DNA of 64,000 nt, from contig OZ244209.1 of the NCBI GenBank assembly GCA_965216885.1, positions 6,076,001 to 6,140,000 of the forward strand. Direction: 5' to 3'. A model generated the notes under the pieces. It had not been told where the DNA came from, made no database searches, and saw only the letters and a list, made by a program, of their open reading frames with translations. This DNA comes from CAYNJG01 sp965216885 (lineage in GTDB: Bacteria > Planctomycetota > Planctomycetia > Pirellulales > Pirellulaceae). Each line of letters begins with the position of its first letter. Positions within the stretch are counted from its first letter, which is position 1. Made by a program: the position numbers and the translations under genes. Below, piece after piece: positions 9,901 to 16,401 of the stretch.

Positions 9901-10164
9901 AACACGATCCAGCAGTTCGCCCGATTCAAACGCGATCACCGCCTCTTCGCTGCGTGTATCAAGCCTCAGTCCGGCCTCGCGATTTTCTTCGTCCGGACCG
10001 TGGCAAAAGTAGCACTTGTCCGACAGAATCGGCCGCACATCACGATTGAAATCGACGCGCTCGGCCGCCCCCACGGGTCGAACTCCCACGCTCGAGATCA
10101 ACAGCACAATTGCAATCACGCAGATCGAATGATCTTCACCACGTCGAGATCCCAGATAGGCCAT
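6928..10164 (-). CDS. PSD1-type planctomycete cytochrome c / DUF1549 / LamG / DUF1553 protein
   Basis: The 1078-residue exported protein has, in order: a signal peptide; a PSCyt1 haem site with CYFCH (Cys51, Cys54, His55); a DUF1549 domain (LDKFVLSRLQ, then RRVSFDLTGLPPTP); a concanavalin-like LamG insert at roughly residues 500-660 (VVSMRETR, LKLYLNGRLLET, VDDLRIYSRNLS); and DUF1553 (SRVIVNRLWSNFFGRGLVATAENFG, then NTPLQALVLMND). The architecture is specific to Planctomycetes and relatives and is often linked to breakdown of complex carbohydrates, although the reaction is not established. The LamG part may bind sugar. It forms an operon with the DUF1501 gene. Confidence 0.95.
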   Translation of the reverse strand: MAYLGSRRGEDHSICVIAIVLLISSVGVRPVGAAERVDFNRDVRPILSDKCYFCHGPDEENREAGLRLDTRSEEAVIAFESGELLDRVHSDDEDIVMPPPATKLSLTAEEKRILQLWVEDGAAYAEHWAFRPLAEEIPVPEPDNPEWCKQSLDKFVLSRLQSLDRQPTEEADALRWLRRVSFDLTGLPPTPVQIEAFQQSLESASEAQKEAVYAATVDALLDSPEYGEHFAVAWLDAARYADSYGYQSDKLNTQWPYRDWVVRALNDNLSYDQFLTWQLAGDLLPNATRDQKLATAFNRIHRLNNEGGAVFEEWRIENVADRVHTFGTAVLGLTLECCRCHDHKYDPISARDYYSLSAFFNSIDESGVYDRTAKVPAPSLLLPTADQASAQEAARKTLKAAELEYETVRASCRNRFDEWKKLAIQPFAIPDLQLGLAFDVPFGNALKEIYHPSQNDRGWTSALETPAVTDSKLARISPDSAKDSGESLEENLGKALPRRAIQLDGERGITTKGIVPFDRWTPFTVVVSMRETRRVPDRAVIAHHTRGTDCGYNGWDLTIVDGFLESRMYRVWPGNAMGVRTSERIPADVWHQVSATYDGSSRANGLKLYLNGRLLETTVLRDDVKKSSNVAVDHGGEFVLGQRFRARGLAGGLVDDLRIYSRNLSSTELVHLATGEALMPTLEYYVTAVDEEARSAFERLNAARHAYVMAEEAAIEIPVMSEMDAPRETHVLARGQYDAEIDDATRVRRDTFSSILPAFPDDAPRDRLGLARWVTDPDHPLTSRVIVNRLWSNFFGRGLVATAENFGLQGELPANQPLLDWLARDFVANGWDMKRFCRQVVLSATYRQDSAAQRAQIERDPDNVELARGPAYRLSAEQIRDSALYAADLLNSKRGGPPVSPYQAGGDLWKESNGMSPPYQQSVGKDLYRRSLYSVWKRTAPLPNMMAFDAESREVCIVKRARTNTPLQALVLMNDVQFVEAARRLAEHVLQQTGDDTEKIVWAFQKLAGRQPDKTEAGLLIRLLAEERAWFERHTADATKLIKLGESPANEELNVTELAAMTTVCQAILNLDASIWKR

Positions 10165-10226
10165 TTTCCCGTTCCAATTGCCTGATGTTGTAACGCCGAA
10201 CCCGCAAGTCGATCCCGCAAAAAGCG

Positions 10227-10676
10227 TTAGTCTGCAGCGTTCGCGATCGCAGCGCCGCTCGTCACGGACGCGCCCGCTTGCGCAACCGCATGATCGTCTT
10301 CCACAGTCGACCCCGAAACCCCGATCGCACCAATGATCGTGCCGTCATCGGCTGTCAAAGGTATTCCTCCCGGGAAAGTTATAAGCCCACCGTTGGAGTG
10401 TTCGATATTGAACAGCGCACCACCGGGCTGCGAGAGTTTTCCCAATTCACCGGTTGGCATGTCAAACGACCGCGACGTCCGAGCCTTCTTGATAGCGATA
10501 TCAATACTCCCCAGCCAGGCGTCATCCATGCGGAGGAACGCTTTGAGATTCATTCCGGCATCAACGACGGCGATGTTCATTTTTGCGTTCAGTTCGCCAG
10601 CCTTCTTCGCGGCAGCGTCCAGGACGGCTTGCGCGGCTTCGACGGTTAATTCTCGTGACGTGAGTGTAGATTGCAT
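10227..10676 (-). CDS. GlcG/HbpS-like haem-binding domain protein
   Basis: The 149-residue protein is a single GlcG/HbpS (DUF336) domain. Diagnostic features are the Ala-rich first helix (EAAQAVLDAAAKKAGELN), IAVVDAGMNLKAFLRMDDA, and the glycine-rich end GGIPLTADDGTIIGAIGVSGST followed by DDHAVAQAG. Some members bind haem and sense redox stress; others sit in glycolate or aromatic catabolic operons. No signal peptide is seen, so it should be cytoplasmic. It is divergent from the PAS-AraC regulator with a 133-bp gap, so that regulator may control it. Confidence 0.85.
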   Translation of the reverse strand: MQSTLTSRELTVEAAQAVLDAAAKKAGELNAKMNIAVVDAGMNLKAFLRMDDAWLGSIDIAIKKARTSRSFDMPTGELGKLSQPGGALFNIEHSNGGLITFPGGIPLTADDGTIIGAIGVSGSTVEDDHAVAQAGASVTSGAAIANAAD

Positions 10677-10809
10677 TTTCAGTTATTCCTTGCAGTTTGC
10701 CTCTTACGTAGGTGTGCCTCCTGGCACAACCTTCTTCATAACGTTCATTGTTCCGGACCTGGTGACACGCGTCTTGCAGATTCGTCGCAGCCTTTTGTAA
10801 AATCCGCGC

Positions 10810-11580
10810 ATGGGCAAATCTTCACCGTCGACCGAAAAATGGCAGCGGCGATTCTTTCGATCGATCGACGACCCGCTGGCACTACTCGAGTTGTTCGAGT
10901 TTCTTCCGCAGGCGTACGTTTACATCAAGGACTGCGAGGGCCGCTACATGAAGGCCAACCGTGTCGTGTGCCGGGTCGTCGGCGTGGCGCACGAGTCAGA
11001 GATCATTGGCAAAGATGATTTCGATTTCTTTCCTCCGGCGATCGCGACGCAGTACGTTGAGGAAGATCGCCGGGTCGTCAACTCACGCCAGCCGCTCACA
11101 GAACAGATGTGGTTGGTGCCCGATAACAACGGCGTGCCTCAGGTCTATTTGTGCAACAAGATTCCGCTCTTCGACCGCCAGCAGAAAGTGATGGGTATCG
11201 CCGGAGTGAAACGGCCGTACGAGCAGACGGCGAACAGCACATCGGGGCACGGAAGACTACTGAAAGTCGTGCAGTTTGTCACTTCTCACTACGGCGAAGA
11301 CATCGTCGTGGCGGACCTTGCCGAGCAGGCGAGTCTTTCGACGAGTCAGTTGCACCGCGAATTCTCACGACTATTTGGCATCACCCCCAATCGATACATT
11401 CGCGAAGTTCGCGTGGGTGTCGGGCGGCATCTCCTGGAGACGACCGAGATGTCCATCGCCCAGATCGCACGGCAATGCGGATTCTATGATCAAAGCCATT
11501 TTTCTCGTCAATTCAAGGCATCCACGGGCCTGTCACCGCTCGATTATCAAAAGCGATATCGAGCCACCGGCACAACGTGA
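10810..11580 (+). CDS. AraC-family transcriptional regulator with N-terminal PAS sensor
   Basis: The 256-residue regulator has a PAS domain at about residues 25-130 (FLPQAYVYIKDCEGRYMKANRV, then GKDDFDFFP, a motif common in PAS folds) and a C-terminal pair of AraC helix-turn-helices (VADLAEQASLSTSQLHREFSRLFGITP and IAQIARQCGFYDQSHFSRQFKASTGLSPLDYQKRYR). The PAS domain should sense a small ligand or redox state. It is transcribed away from the GlcG-like gene, the most likely local target. It is the last complete host gene before the tRNA and phage junction. Confidence 0.9.
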   Translation: MGKSSPSTEKWQRRFFRSIDDPLALLELFEFLPQAYVYIKDCEGRYMKANRVVCRVVGVAHESEIIGKDDFDFFPPAIATQYVEEDRRVVNSRQPLTEQMWLVPDNNGVPQVYLCNKIPLFDRQQKVMGIAGVKRPYEQTANSTSGHGRLLKVVQFVTSHYGEDIVVADLAEQASLSTSQLHREFSRLFGITPNRYIREVRVGVGRHLLETTEMSIAQIARQCGFYDQSHFSRQFKASTGLSPLDYQKRYRATGTT

Positions 11581-11731
11581 CTCCAGCCCGGCCAGGTCCC
11601 GAATCAGCACGGTTGAAGTAACTCTGCAGGGGCGATAAAGTTGAAGCGTTGTCCTTGTGTGAGCATTCCCATTTGTGCTCAGCGAAAATGGGGCAACAGA
11701 CAGAATTCTGGCGACCGAAACCGGTCACCAT

Positions 11732-11771
11732 CGGGGCGTGGCTCAGCCTGGTTAGAGCGCTGCGTTCGGGA
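11732..11771 (+). tRNA. tRNA-Pro(CGG), 5' half only
   Basis: The sequence folds as the first half of a tRNA: acceptor strand CGGGGCG, linker TG, D-stem GCTC/GAGC around AGCCTGGTTA, then anticodon stem CTGCG and loop TTCGGGA with anticodon CGG. It should continue with CGCAG and the T-arm, but the sequence changes after the loop A at 11,771. No matching 3' half is present in the next several hundred bases. The break in the anticodon loop fits the crossover point of a site-specific integrase, so I read it as the host side of an attachment site. Confidence 0.8.
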
Positions 11772-11786
11772 GTAAGTACTCCTGCC

Positions 11787-11804
11787 GAAAAAGCTCGCTT
11801 TTTC
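11787..11804 (+). repeat. Short hairpin just inside the tRNA junction
   Basis: GAAAAAG and CTTTTTC form a perfect 7-bp stem around CTCG. A second small palindrome (GGAGTA AG TACTCC) lies at 11,769-11,782, exactly across the junction. They may be part of the recombination site or a weak terminator. Confidence 0.5.
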
Positions 11805-11843
11805 AGCGTATTTTAGGGGTCTCTACGCGTCAATAGTGGACCA

Positions 11844-11879
11844 GTGCACCAGAAGCTGGTGCACCAATTAACTTGGTGC
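11844..11879. repeat. Clustered inverted repeats near the phage end
   Basis: GTGCACCAG and CTGGTGCAC (9 bp, 3-base loop) are followed by GCACCAA and TTGGTGC (7 bp, 5-base loop) that share the second arm. The same TGGTGC core thus occurs three times in 36 bp. It lies about 75 bp from the tRNA break, where integrase or excisionase arm sites would be expected. The rest of 11,880-12,190 shows no convincing gene. Confidence 0.55.
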
Positions 11880-12191
11880 CACAACTACTCGCTCCGACAC
11901 TCGCTTTTGCTGCCGAGACGGATGCGGACAACGTGCGATAGCATGAGTTTTCCAAGGTTAGGACAAACTCCTCGCCATCTCCATGCATCCAACAGTTGAC
12001 ACGTATTCGCTGAATCGTCACTCTAGAACTCACAAAGGAAACCTTGCATTCCCGTCCCAAGAAGCATGTGCTGAACACCACCACATCAAACTGGGAATTG
12101 GCGCTATCGTTTATTCCCAGTCGATGGGGCGGTTGTTAGTTGATCGATTGCGAACACGTGAGTGAGGCAACCGATGTTCTTTGGAAGTTGG

Positions 12192-12377
12192 TCAAACCGG
12201 CCAACGACTAGAGGATTGATCCAAATAGTCCGCAATCTGCTGAGGCTTGAACCGGATACTGCCACCTACGCGAATACACTCGAGATCTCCATTCCGGATG
12301 AGCCTCTCAATTGTGTCCCGTGAGACCGACCAGAGTTCCATCAAGTCATTGATCGTCAATAGCTTTTGCATTTGCAT
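12192..12377 (-). CDS. Excisionase-like helix-turn-helix protein
   Basis: The 61-residue protein is a single winged-helix domain of the excisionase/MerR-like HTH_17 family: LLTINDLMELWSVSRDTIERLIRNGD forms the helix-turn-helix, and IRVGGSIRFKPQQIADYL the wing and last helix. Proteins of this type bend DNA at attachment sites (Xis) or act as small repressors. Its place as the first gene inside the element, beside the inverted repeats, favours the excisionase role. It ends with a short tail and has no other domain. Confidence 0.75.
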   Translation of the reverse strand: MQMQKLLTINDLMELWSVSRDTIERLIRNGDLECIRVGGSIRFKPQQIADYLDQSSSRWPV

Positions 12378-12479
12378 AGCTCCATTCTCGGTGTTAGTTG
12401 TTAGTAAGTTTCAGATCTCACTAATTCTACGCCGAGGGTGGGGTGTTTTGACGTCGCCCTTTTGGAAATATCAATTGTC

Positions 12480-13406
12480 CTAAGGGACAATGTTGGTGAT
12501 TGCCCCGAAATTCACCGTCGCGTGTCCGACGTTCTGCCAATCGCCGTAGGCGTTGGGCGATTGCGTATACGACCGCTCGGGGTTGTGCCCTTTGTTCGAC
12601 CATGAGTTGGCGTTGGCGGGGTCACCTCCATTCTGGGTGACAGTCACCGTGAAGGTTTGGTTGTGTCTCACGATTGGATGAAACACCAACGTCTTGTTCA
12701 GGTTGGGGACAGAGCGTGGTCCGTCGCCCGTTGACACTTCTTGGTAGTGCGTTTGAGGGACTCCGTAGACATCCGTGATCACACCTTCAAGCAACCAACC
12801 AGATTTGTTGTTTCCGGCACCGAGGTTCCGCTCGTAACTCACGTCGAGATAGTTGTAAGCGTCGACGTGAACTCGGAACTCTTGATTGAATTCAGGGAAT
12901 GGCGGCGTCAACGGCGAGTCGTTGGGACCAAGCAACAGGTTCACGTAGAACTTCGCCGACACATTGACGATCTTGTCCTTTGTCGGTTCGTCCGGGTTGT
13001 GTAGTTTCACTGTGTGCTTGAAGTTCGACGACGAAACATTCAATGACTGGACTGGTGACTTGTTGAAATCACCAGCAACCGCAATCGGGTAATACAGGTA
13101 CCCCACCTGAATCTTGTCGACCGGCGTGTACGAATGAAACGTCACCGCCTTCGCATCAATTTGGGTGTTCCCAACGTTGTAGAGTGATGGGTCGGCTGTG
13201 GCAGTGATGTACGCCGAGTTGGCGGTACTCGCAACCTTGTTCGTCGGGTTCCACTTGGTGTCAGAAACCGAGAACGGTGTTCCGCCAAGATGGTAGACCC
13301 GCTCAGCATCAGCGGCGTGAAGCCAAGATTGTCCCTGAGAGATGAGGGACGGGGCGACTCCGAATGAAGTCGAACAGAAAAGAAGAAAGAACAGAATGGT
13401 TCGCAT
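12480..13406 (-). CDS. Secreted protein of unknown function
   Basis: The 308-residue product starts with a clear signal peptide (MRTILFFLLFCSTSFGVA). The mature part is rich in beta-forming, Asn- and Thr-rich segments (VDAYNYLDVSYERNLGAGNNKSGWL, then FTVTVTQNGGDP), suggesting an extracellular all-beta fold. I do not recognise the family. A secreted product next to the excisionase gene is more like a lysogenic-conversion or host-derived gene than a virion part. Confidence 0.6.
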   Translation of the reverse strand: MRTILFFLLFCSTSFGVAPSLISQGQSWLHAADAERVYHLGGTPFSVSDTKWNPTNKVASTANSAYITATADPSLYNVGNTQIDAKAVTFHSYTPVDKIQVGYLYYPIAVAGDFNKSPVQSLNVSSSNFKHTVKLHNPDEPTKDKIVNVSAKFYVNLLLGPNDSPLTPPFPEFNQEFRVHVDAYNYLDVSYERNLGAGNNKSGWLLEGVITDVYGVPQTHYQEVSTGDGPRSVPNLNKTLVFHPIVRHNQTFTVTVTQNGGDPANANSWSNKGHNPERSYTQSPNAYGDWQNVGHATVNFGAITNIVP

Positions 13407-13536
13407 GTAGCGTAACCTCCATCAGATGTGTGACCTCTTTAGAAATGGGCGTGGTCACTTTGCCTTGTTGAATCTGGATTCGACGAGACGTTACAATCAA
13501 TCTCGTGAATGATTGTTAGATCAATGTGGGTTACAC

Positions 13537-14052
13537 ATGAACGTAGACTCAGATGATTTAGGCAACGCTGGAAAGCTCATTTCCGGAGTTGCCGCACTAG
13601 GAATGCTTTTGCTGACGTGGTGGTTCAATCGAAGGCAATCACCAGAACCCATACCCACCCCTCCTCCGTCTCCTCAAGACTCGGAGTTGTCCGACTCCAT
13701 GCTTAAGAGGGTTGCTGAATGCGTTCCGCTTCGAATCAGAACTTGTGGAAAAGCGAGCCTGCTATACTTCGTGATCCACAGCGTCACCGTGGGGTTTTTC
13801 ATCGCAATGATTGCTGATTCTACTTCGGATCCTCCCTTAATTCAGGTTTTCTTCGTAGTGGTGACCGTCGGCTTGGTTGTGTCGCTCGTTGCAACGTGTA
13901 TGGACTTGTGGCGAACGATACTCTGTGCAAAAGAGAATACCCGACAGCTACAGGAAATTCGAAATCGACTTTATTATACGCGTTGGAAGCAAGACCTATA
14001 TTCGGAGGTATTTGGTGATGACAGAGACGACCCCGGTGATCTGACAGGTTAG
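13537..14052 (+). CDS. Small membrane protein of unknown function
   Basis: The 171-residue product has a first hydrophobic segment (KLISGVAALGMLLLTWWF), a proline-rich linker (PEPIPTPPPSPQ), two more membrane segments (LLYFVIHSVTVGFFIAMIA and IQVFFVVVTVGLVVSLVATC) and a charged helix. A TTG eight codons upstream is possible, but the ATG directly before NVDSDD is preferred. It is on the opposite strand to its neighbours and looks accessory. Confidence 0.5.
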   Translation: MNVDSDDLGNAGKLISGVAALGMLLLTWWFNRRQSPEPIPTPPPSPQDSELSDSMLKRVAECVPLRIRTCGKASLLYFVIHSVTVGFFIAMIADSTSDPPLIQVFFVVVTVGLVVSLVATCMDLWRTILCAKENTRQLQEIRNRLYYTRWKQDLYSEVFGDDRDDPGDLTG

Positions 14053-14282
14053 GTCTCATCCACCAAGCACGTCTCAGTCACCGTGTCGATCTCGACTTCA
14101 AGAAACTCGCTGTATTCGAACCAGCGATTACACATGTCGCTCAACCGTGAACGTCGTTCGGCGTAGATCAAGTCTCGTTCTGCATCTGTGAGACCTTCAA
14201 TCTCGTTGACCTCACGTCGAGCTGCCTCGTCGAGGGCGTTTCCGACCGCGTCTGGTGATTTCATTTGGATTCTGAATTTCAT
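14049..14282 (-). CDS. Small conserved phage protein, unknown function
   Basis: The 77-residue, highly charged helical protein starts MKFRIQMKSPDAVGNALDEAA, an opening I associate with small phage early proteins of unknown role. The internal ATG is chosen because it gives that conserved opening; a start five codons upstream is also open. It ends at the end of the plus-strand membrane protein gene with a few bases of overlap. Confidence 0.65.
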   Translation of the reverse strand: MKFRIQMKSPDAVGNALDEAARREVNEIEGLTDAERDLIYAERRSRLSDMCNRWFEYSEFLEVEIDTVTETCLVDET

Positions 14283-14370
14283 CGATGTTCTTCCCATTGG
14301 ATCTAGATTGGGCGAATCAAATCCAAGAAATCAATTCCTGAAACGAATTACTGATTGGAGGAACAGCAAA

Positions 14371-14862
14371 ATGGACTTGGTTTTCAACACGACTGTTGTG
14401 GCAATAACTTTCTACCGTATCACTGCACTCTTGGTGGGGCTTGCCTTTGGAGTGATGGGCTACAAATTATTCGTGAAGGGGATATTCGGTGATGCTGGTG
14501 ATCTTGAATCCAAGTGGGGCGACAACCGGCTGATCTTGAAAAGGGCTGCACCAGGTACTTTTTTTGCGGTACTGGGAGCAGGCGTACTCGTTGCCACACT
14601 GTGGTCAGGGGTGCCTCTTGACATTGAGTATTCACCAAAGCAAAACTCGATTTCCACAACAGAGGCAGAGAATCGGGTGGCAGCCCCTACACTCGACGCG
14701 ATTGATTCGACACCTCAAGAAGTTGAAGATCGTTCCAAGGTCCCCAACGCCAAGTCCAATCTTGCTGCGGATGACAAGACTGAAGGTGACGGCGGCGGCG
14801 GCGGCGGCGGCGGCGGCAGCGGTGTCGGGACGCTTCGTGCCGTCTTATCTCCAGAATTATAA
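14371..14862 (+). CDS. Two-pass membrane protein with glycine-repeat tail
   Basis: The 163-residue product has two membrane segments (ITALLVGLAFGVMGYKLFV and TFFAVLGAGVLVATLW) and a long polar C-terminal region ending in a run of nine glycines. The chosen ATG follows GGAGGA with good spacing; an in-frame start far upstream would overlap the minus-strand gene. No family is recognised. It is a plus-strand gene within the leftward early region, probably accessory. Confidence 0.55.
   Translation: MDLVFNTTVVAITFYRITALLVGLAFGVMGYKLFVKGIFGDAGDLESKWGDNRLILKRAAPGTFFAVLGAGVLVATLWSGVPLDIEYSPKQNSISTTEAENRVAAPTLDAIDSTPQEVEDRSKVPNAKSNLAADDKTEGDGGGGGGGGGSGVGTLRAVLSPEL
14791..14817 (+). repeat. (GGC)9 microsatellite
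   Basis: Nine tandem GGC triplets encode a polyglycine run near the end of the membrane protein. Triplet tracts can vary in number by slippage without breaking the frame. Confidence 0.9.
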
Positions 14863-14942
14863 GAGGCGTCTACCACAATGTGCTTCAGATCCCCAAAGGC
14901 ACAGAAGTAGATCTCTCCAAGTGGGACGACTAACTCTCAGTG

Positions 14943-15254
14943 TTACATTGCCCAAGGTTGGTACCCATAGTCAAGAGTTAGCTCTTCTCCCACTTCGATC
15001 TCTCGATCAACGACGACGTAGGTCACGTCGTTGTCGTCAACTTCGACGTAGCAGTTGGGGTCCTCGGAATGGTTCATGAAGTACCAAGGTGCCCATGGCA
15101 GCCATCCGCCATCGAAGATGTAATCCTCAACGGGTGATCCGGGTGTGTCCGGAACCATCTCGCCGTAAATGATCTGGTAGTCGCCGGGAACGAATGGTTC
15201 CTTTGCGAACACGCCACGTCCGTGAATCTCTGAGTTCTTGACTTCAACGTTCAT
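14943..15254 (-). CDS. Phage SET-domain protein (putative protein lysine methyltransferase)
   Basis: The 103-residue product is a minimal SET domain. All hallmark blocks are present: GRGVFA at residues 12-17, NHSEDPNC at 61-68 (AdoMet/substrate site, pseudoknot) and GEELTLDYGY at 89-98 with the conserved tyrosine. SET enzymes transfer methyl groups from S-adenosylmethionine to protein lysines. There is no pre-SET or post-SET extension. The target is unknown; a host or phage DNA-binding protein is a guess from its place in the early operon. Confidence 0.88.
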   Translation of the reverse strand: MNVEVKNSEIHGRGVFAKEPFVPGDYQIIYGEMVPDTPGSPVEDYIFDGGWLPWAPWYFMNHSEDPNCYVEVDDNDVTYVVVDREIEVGEELTLDYGYQPWAM

Positions 15255-15303
15255 TTCGAGGCAGCCTCAGGTAAATGGTGGTGCGTAGCGTGGGCTGCTG
15301 CAA

Positions 15304-15504
15304 TCATATGCTCACCCTCCAATTCTTTAGGTAGTCTTCAATGGACTCGACCAACGAGCAAAGACTGGAGTGCTCCATGAACAACATTTCTTGATTGACT
15401 GTCCCGTCCCACATACCAGTCCTCGCGTCCCTGCCGACGCTGAAACTGAATTTCTTCTCCATTGATAGTTGCCAAAGTCGGTCCATGGGGTGTTCAGTTA
15501 TCAT
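15304..15504 (-). CDS. Small phage protein, unknown function
   Basis: The 66-residue protein begins at an ATG overlapping the last codons of the upstream gene, the tight coupling seen throughout this operon. It has a mixed composition with several Met and Trp residues and an amphipathic C-terminal helix (LCSLVESIEDYLKNW). No family is recognised. Confidence 0.55.
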   Translation of the reverse strand: MITEHPMDRLWQLSMEKKFSFSVGRDARTGMWDGTVNQEMLFMEHSSLCSLVESIEDYLKNWRVSI

Positions 15505-15742
15505 TAGCTGTTCTCTCAAAGTTGAAGGTCAGGGAGTCGTCTTTCGCTTTCAGTTCTTCGATGTGGTCATGCAACCACTGAAGTGCTTCGTCGTCGGAGC
15601 AAGTAGGCTCCATCACGTGGATCGTCTTCGTTCCATCTTCAAACCGAATCACCACTCCGTTTGGCGTCCAGTCAGCAACGCAACAGCGTTCAACGCTGAT
15701 TCGATGTTTCCTGCACTCGCTCTTCGCTGTCGCCAGGATCAT
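15494..15742 (-). CDS. Small phage protein, unknown function
   Basis: The 82-residue protein has an alpha/beta look (CVADWTPNGVVIRFEDGTKTIHV, then DDEALQWLHDHIEELKAKDD). It overlaps the gene upstream by about 50 bp, so its true start may be further in; no clear ribosome site decides this. No family is recognised. Confidence 0.55.
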   Translation of the reverse strand: MILATAKSECRKHRISVERCCVADWTPNGVVIRFEDGTKTIHVMEPTCSDDEALQWLHDHIEELKAKDDSLTFNFERTANDN

Positions 15743-15938
15743 TGGTCACCACCGTTGTCTTGAGGCTCTTGAGGGTCTTGTATCGCCGACGAACGTCATG
15801 AATGTCGAAGCCACGCACTTGATCCGGGAACACTTCCGTGACTTGGATTTGGTTCAACCAATGTTTCGCCCCGGAGCGAACCGCGTAGGTAAGCTTGTCT
15901 CCGATCGTGATTTCGTTTCCGAATGCGTCGGTGGTCAT
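15690..15938 (-). CDS. Small phage protein with SH3-like sequence character
   Basis: The 82-residue protein opens MTTDAFGNEITIGDKLTYAVRSG, a pattern seen in small beta-barrel proteins (an initial turn, then GDKLTYAV), followed by VTEVFPDQVRGFDI and a basic stretch. The function is unknown. It overlaps the GNAT gene by 4 bp. Confidence 0.6.
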   Translation of the reverse strand: MTTDAFGNEITIGDKLTYAVRSGAKHWLNQIQVTEVFPDQVRGFDIHDVRRRYKTLKSLKTTVVTNDPGDSEERVQETSNQR

Positions 15939-16399
15939 ATCTCTACCTCAAACTTGATGCCGTCTTGGTATTCACCCAGCCAGTAGTACATGCCGGAAAC
16001 TGTCGCAGTAGCTTTGAATCCCAGTTGTTGAATCCAATGCAAGCAACACTCTCTCTGGCGAGCATCCGTGTACTCTTCAGGAACCCAGAACCGGATCTTC
16101 TCGTAAGCAATCTCTGAGTCCCACAAAGCGTTTCTCAGGCGTAGTGCCAACGTCGTTCCGTGACCTTCTAACCTGTAGTCTGGGCGAACCATTACCTTCT
16201 GAAGTTGGAACGTTCTTGGTTCACCCTGAACAGAAGAGGCAACGCAAACACCAACAGCCTGTCGGTACGCCTCGAATACCTCGACGTAGTGATCCCGAAT
16301 AACACCTGCCCATTCGTCTCTGTTCCAAGCAAGGTAGAAGCATCTTGCATCCAGAAGACTGAGCTGGTCTGCATCGCTGTGCACGCCTTTTCGATACAT
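15935..16399 (-). CDS. GNAT-family N-acetyltransferase
   Basis: The 154-residue protein matches the GNAT fold: strand LQKVMVRPDYRLEGHGTTLALRLRN forms motif A with the acetyl-CoA loop (RLEGHGT replacing the usual RxxGxG/A), and the C-terminal WVPEEYTDARQRECCLHWIQQLGFKA corresponds to motif B with the ending GF. GNAT enzymes acetylate proteins or small molecules. It begins 2 bp after the PD-(D/E)XK nuclease gene. A phage GNAT could modify host proteins or protect against toxins; the target is not visible. Confidence 0.75.
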   Translation of the reverse strand: MYRKGVHSDADQLSLLDARCFYLAWNRDEWAGVIRDHYVEVFEAYRQAVGVCVASSVQGEPRTFQLQKVMVRPDYRLEGHGTTLALRLRNALWDSEIAYEKIRFWVPEEYTDARQRECCLHWIQQLGFKATATVSGMYYWLGEYQDGIKFEVEI

Positions 16400-16401
16400 G
16401 G

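Noticed and set aside
11830..12084. Minus-strand frame over the inverted repeats
   Set aside because: Covers the repeats, has biased Ser/Ala/Val composition and no start signal.
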